From contig JAIQEV010000024.1 in assembly GCA_020073585.1 (NCBI GenBank), positions 1 through 50,282 of the forward strand: a DNA stretch of 50,282 nucleotides, read 5' to 3'. The notes under the pieces are model-generated. The model saw only the letters and a list, made by a program, of their open reading frames with translations. It was not told the origin of the DNA and did not search any database. This document shows, in pieces, positions 49,425 through 50,282 of this stretch (the stretch's first letter is position 1; the number at the start of each line of letters is the position of its first letter). Position numbers and translations under genes: made by a program. Source of the stretch: Terriglobia bacterium (GTDB lineage Bacteria > Acidobacteriota > Terriglobia > Acidiferrales > UBA7541).

Positions 49425-49931
49425 ATGTCTAAAAATAGCCAAACTAAAAAACATGGGACGACCACATTCGAAGATTCTCATGTAACTATAAACAAAATAC
49501 TTGTTGCAATAGACAAATCTGGATACAAGAACAAGGCCACGGCATATGCGGTAACTTTGGCAAAATCATTAGGGGCTGAGCTAACTGTAATCCATGTAAT
49601 AGCAAAGTCATCATTTGGGGCTACAGGAGATTTGCTTTCATATTATAGAGGTGGAAAACTCAAGGCTTACCAAGATGCAATGAGAAATGAAGCCGAAAAA
49701 TTACTCAAAAAAGCAGTAGAATTTGGTGAGAAGGAAGGAATACAGATGCATTCTGAAGTTTTAGTGGACTCATCAGCCGAGAAAGCAATCATCGATTATG
49801 CTAAAAAACAGAAAATAGATTTGATTGTGGTTGGAACAAAAGGTATGACTGGAATTGAAAAATTCCTCATGGGAAGTGTTGCTAACGATGTTATAACATA
49901 TGCACATTGTCCAGTATTGGCCATCCGATAG
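49425..49931 (+). CDS. Universal stress protein UspA family, archaeal type
   Basis: A 168-residue single UspA domain after a 20-residue hydrophilic lead. INKILVAIDKSGYKNKATAYAVTLAKSLGAELTVIHVI is the first beta-alpha-beta unit. The ATP-binding motif is complete: VVGTKGMTGIEKFLMGSVANDVITYAHCPVLAIR (G-x2-G-x9-G-S). AT-rich codon use differs sharply from the GC-rich bulk of the window. It follows the symporter tail by 14 nt in the same direction, as in a tightly spaced archaeal operon. Intact. Confidence 0.9.
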   Translation: MSKNSQTKKHGTTTFEDSHVTINKILVAIDKSGYKNKATAYAVTLAKSLGAELTVIHVIAKSSFGATGDLLSYYRGGKLKAYQDAMRNEAEKLLKKAVEFGEKEGIQMHSEVLVDSSAEKAIIDYAKKQKIDLIVVGTKGMTGIEKFLMGSVANDVITYAHCPVLAIR

Positions 49932-49969
49932 TCAGATAGATTTGCAGTAGTTACAGTTCGATTGTCGAA

Positions 49970-50083
49970 CTAGTTGAGTCGTTTCGTAAGTATGTTTTTA
50001 ACATAGTCTGTGACTTCTAATCCGTTTTGAGAGGCTTGATCATTTAATTGATCCCACATTTTTTTGTAGAATTTCTTCTTTGG
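49970..50083 (-). pseudogene. C-terminal end of a small archaeal-style protein, fused to transposase by the junction
   Basis: About 37 residues reading K-K-K-F-Y-K-K-M-W-D-Q-L-N-D-Q-A-S and ending V-T-D-Y-V-K-N-I-L-T-K-R-L-N. AT-rich and Lys/Asn-rich like the UspA region. Its frame runs without a break into the transposase fragment upstream, which is accidental given the composition jump. An ATG lies at the M-W-D-Q position, so a very short complete gene is conceivable. Family not recognised; the end could belong to a ribbon-helix-helix-type protein. Confidence 0.4.
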
Positions 50084-50282
50084 CCGCGCGACACCCACCG
50101 AGTGCTTCCCCTTCTTCACAAAGCCCGTGTCGTCGACGATCCAGGCGACCAGGGGCCCGCGGTCCAGCATCGCCGGCAGCACGGTATCCAGCGCACGGTC
50201 CAACAACGCTTCGTCGTCCCACGGGGCATCGGCTACCAGGTGATGCAGCGACTGGTGCATCCGCCGCACGTTGTCCGGGGCC
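50084..50282 (-). mobile_element. IS701-family-type transposase fragment
   Basis: Minus-strand frame entering from the window edge: A-P-D-N-V-R-R-M-H-Q-S-L-H-H-L-V-A-D-A-P-W-D-D, then an A-L-L-D-R-A region and LVAWIVDDTGFVKKGKHSVGVAR. The DDTG(F)xKKGxxSxGVAR block is the first DDE region of IS701-type transposases (DDE superfamily endonuclease). The intact enzyme would continue beyond VGVAR, but the sequence switches to AT-rich DNA at 50083. GC-rich, like a bacterial host. Confidence 0.8.

Overview
The window is almost entirely a GC-rich bacterial chromosome segment whose gene content points to an Acidobacteriota-type soil or sediment bacterium. The grounds are a split F1Fo operon carrying two b-type subunits, lineage-typical small exported proteins, and a TGTCATTCTGAG-type intergenic element; this placement is inference from gene content, not a database match. 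Both ends carry sequence that does not belong with the rest. Bases 1 to about 179 hold a lower-GC 3' fragment of a KaiC/RadA-like ATPase. From about 48,970 to 50,083 the DNA becomes AT-rich and archaeal in style (a symporter tail, a UspA protein and a small gene tail). From 50,084 to the end it is a GC-rich IS701-type transposase fragment. All three joins cut coding frames abruptly, so assembly chimerism is the first explanation, with recent transfer as the alternative.

Layout. 173-4,550: HNH nuclease, a PD-(D/E)XK-like protein, a membrane-anchored protein, a metallophosphoesterase and a small exported protein. 4,687-10,111: queA, then a proteostasis block of hsp20, clpB and htpX; hsp20 has a strong sigma70-like promoter overlapping an HspR-type HAIR inverted repeat. 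10,388-13,841: small zinc-finger, coiled-coil and exported proteins, nagA and a glutaredoxin. 13,943-19,866: F1Fo ATP synthase operon (b', b, delta, alpha, gamma, beta, epsilon) with a clear promoter but without subunits a and c. 20,052-23,682: a TPR protein and a hybrid histidine kinase whose membrane domain resembles the ethylene-binding domain of plant receptors but lacks the copper-ligand Cys. 24,002-31,871: an APC permease, a PIG-L deacetylase-like exported protein, an NTF2-like protein, tRNA-Leu(CAG) and an SDR/FAD oxidoreductase pair. 32,050-36,316: a sulfide:quinone-oxidoreductase-like flavoprotein and RNase R.

The most unusual locus is 36,405-39,908 (minus strand): HPr-kinase-like protein, PqqD-like protein, radical SAM/SPASM enzyme, an unlisted 53-residue peptide gene overlapping the radical SAM stop by ATGA, and an S26-type signal peptidase. 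This reads as a RiPP (ribosomally made, post-translationally modified peptide) biosynthetic operon. A short palindromic repeat is scattered through and beside it, including inside the kinase gene.

40,228-44,208 holds serC, a pirin, citrate synthase and a PilZ protein. 44,764-48,970 holds an NAD-linked formate dehydrogenase operon. The catalytic gene has an in-frame TGA at the known selenocysteine position, followed by a hairpin with a GGUCU loop 18 nt downstream, the same arrangement as the E. coli fdhF SECIS. The catalytic protein lacks the usual N-terminal [4Fe-4S] domain; a separate downstream ferredoxin-like gene, cut by the chimeric join, may supply it. Both the FDH operon and the RiPP-like operon are inferred systems worth testing.
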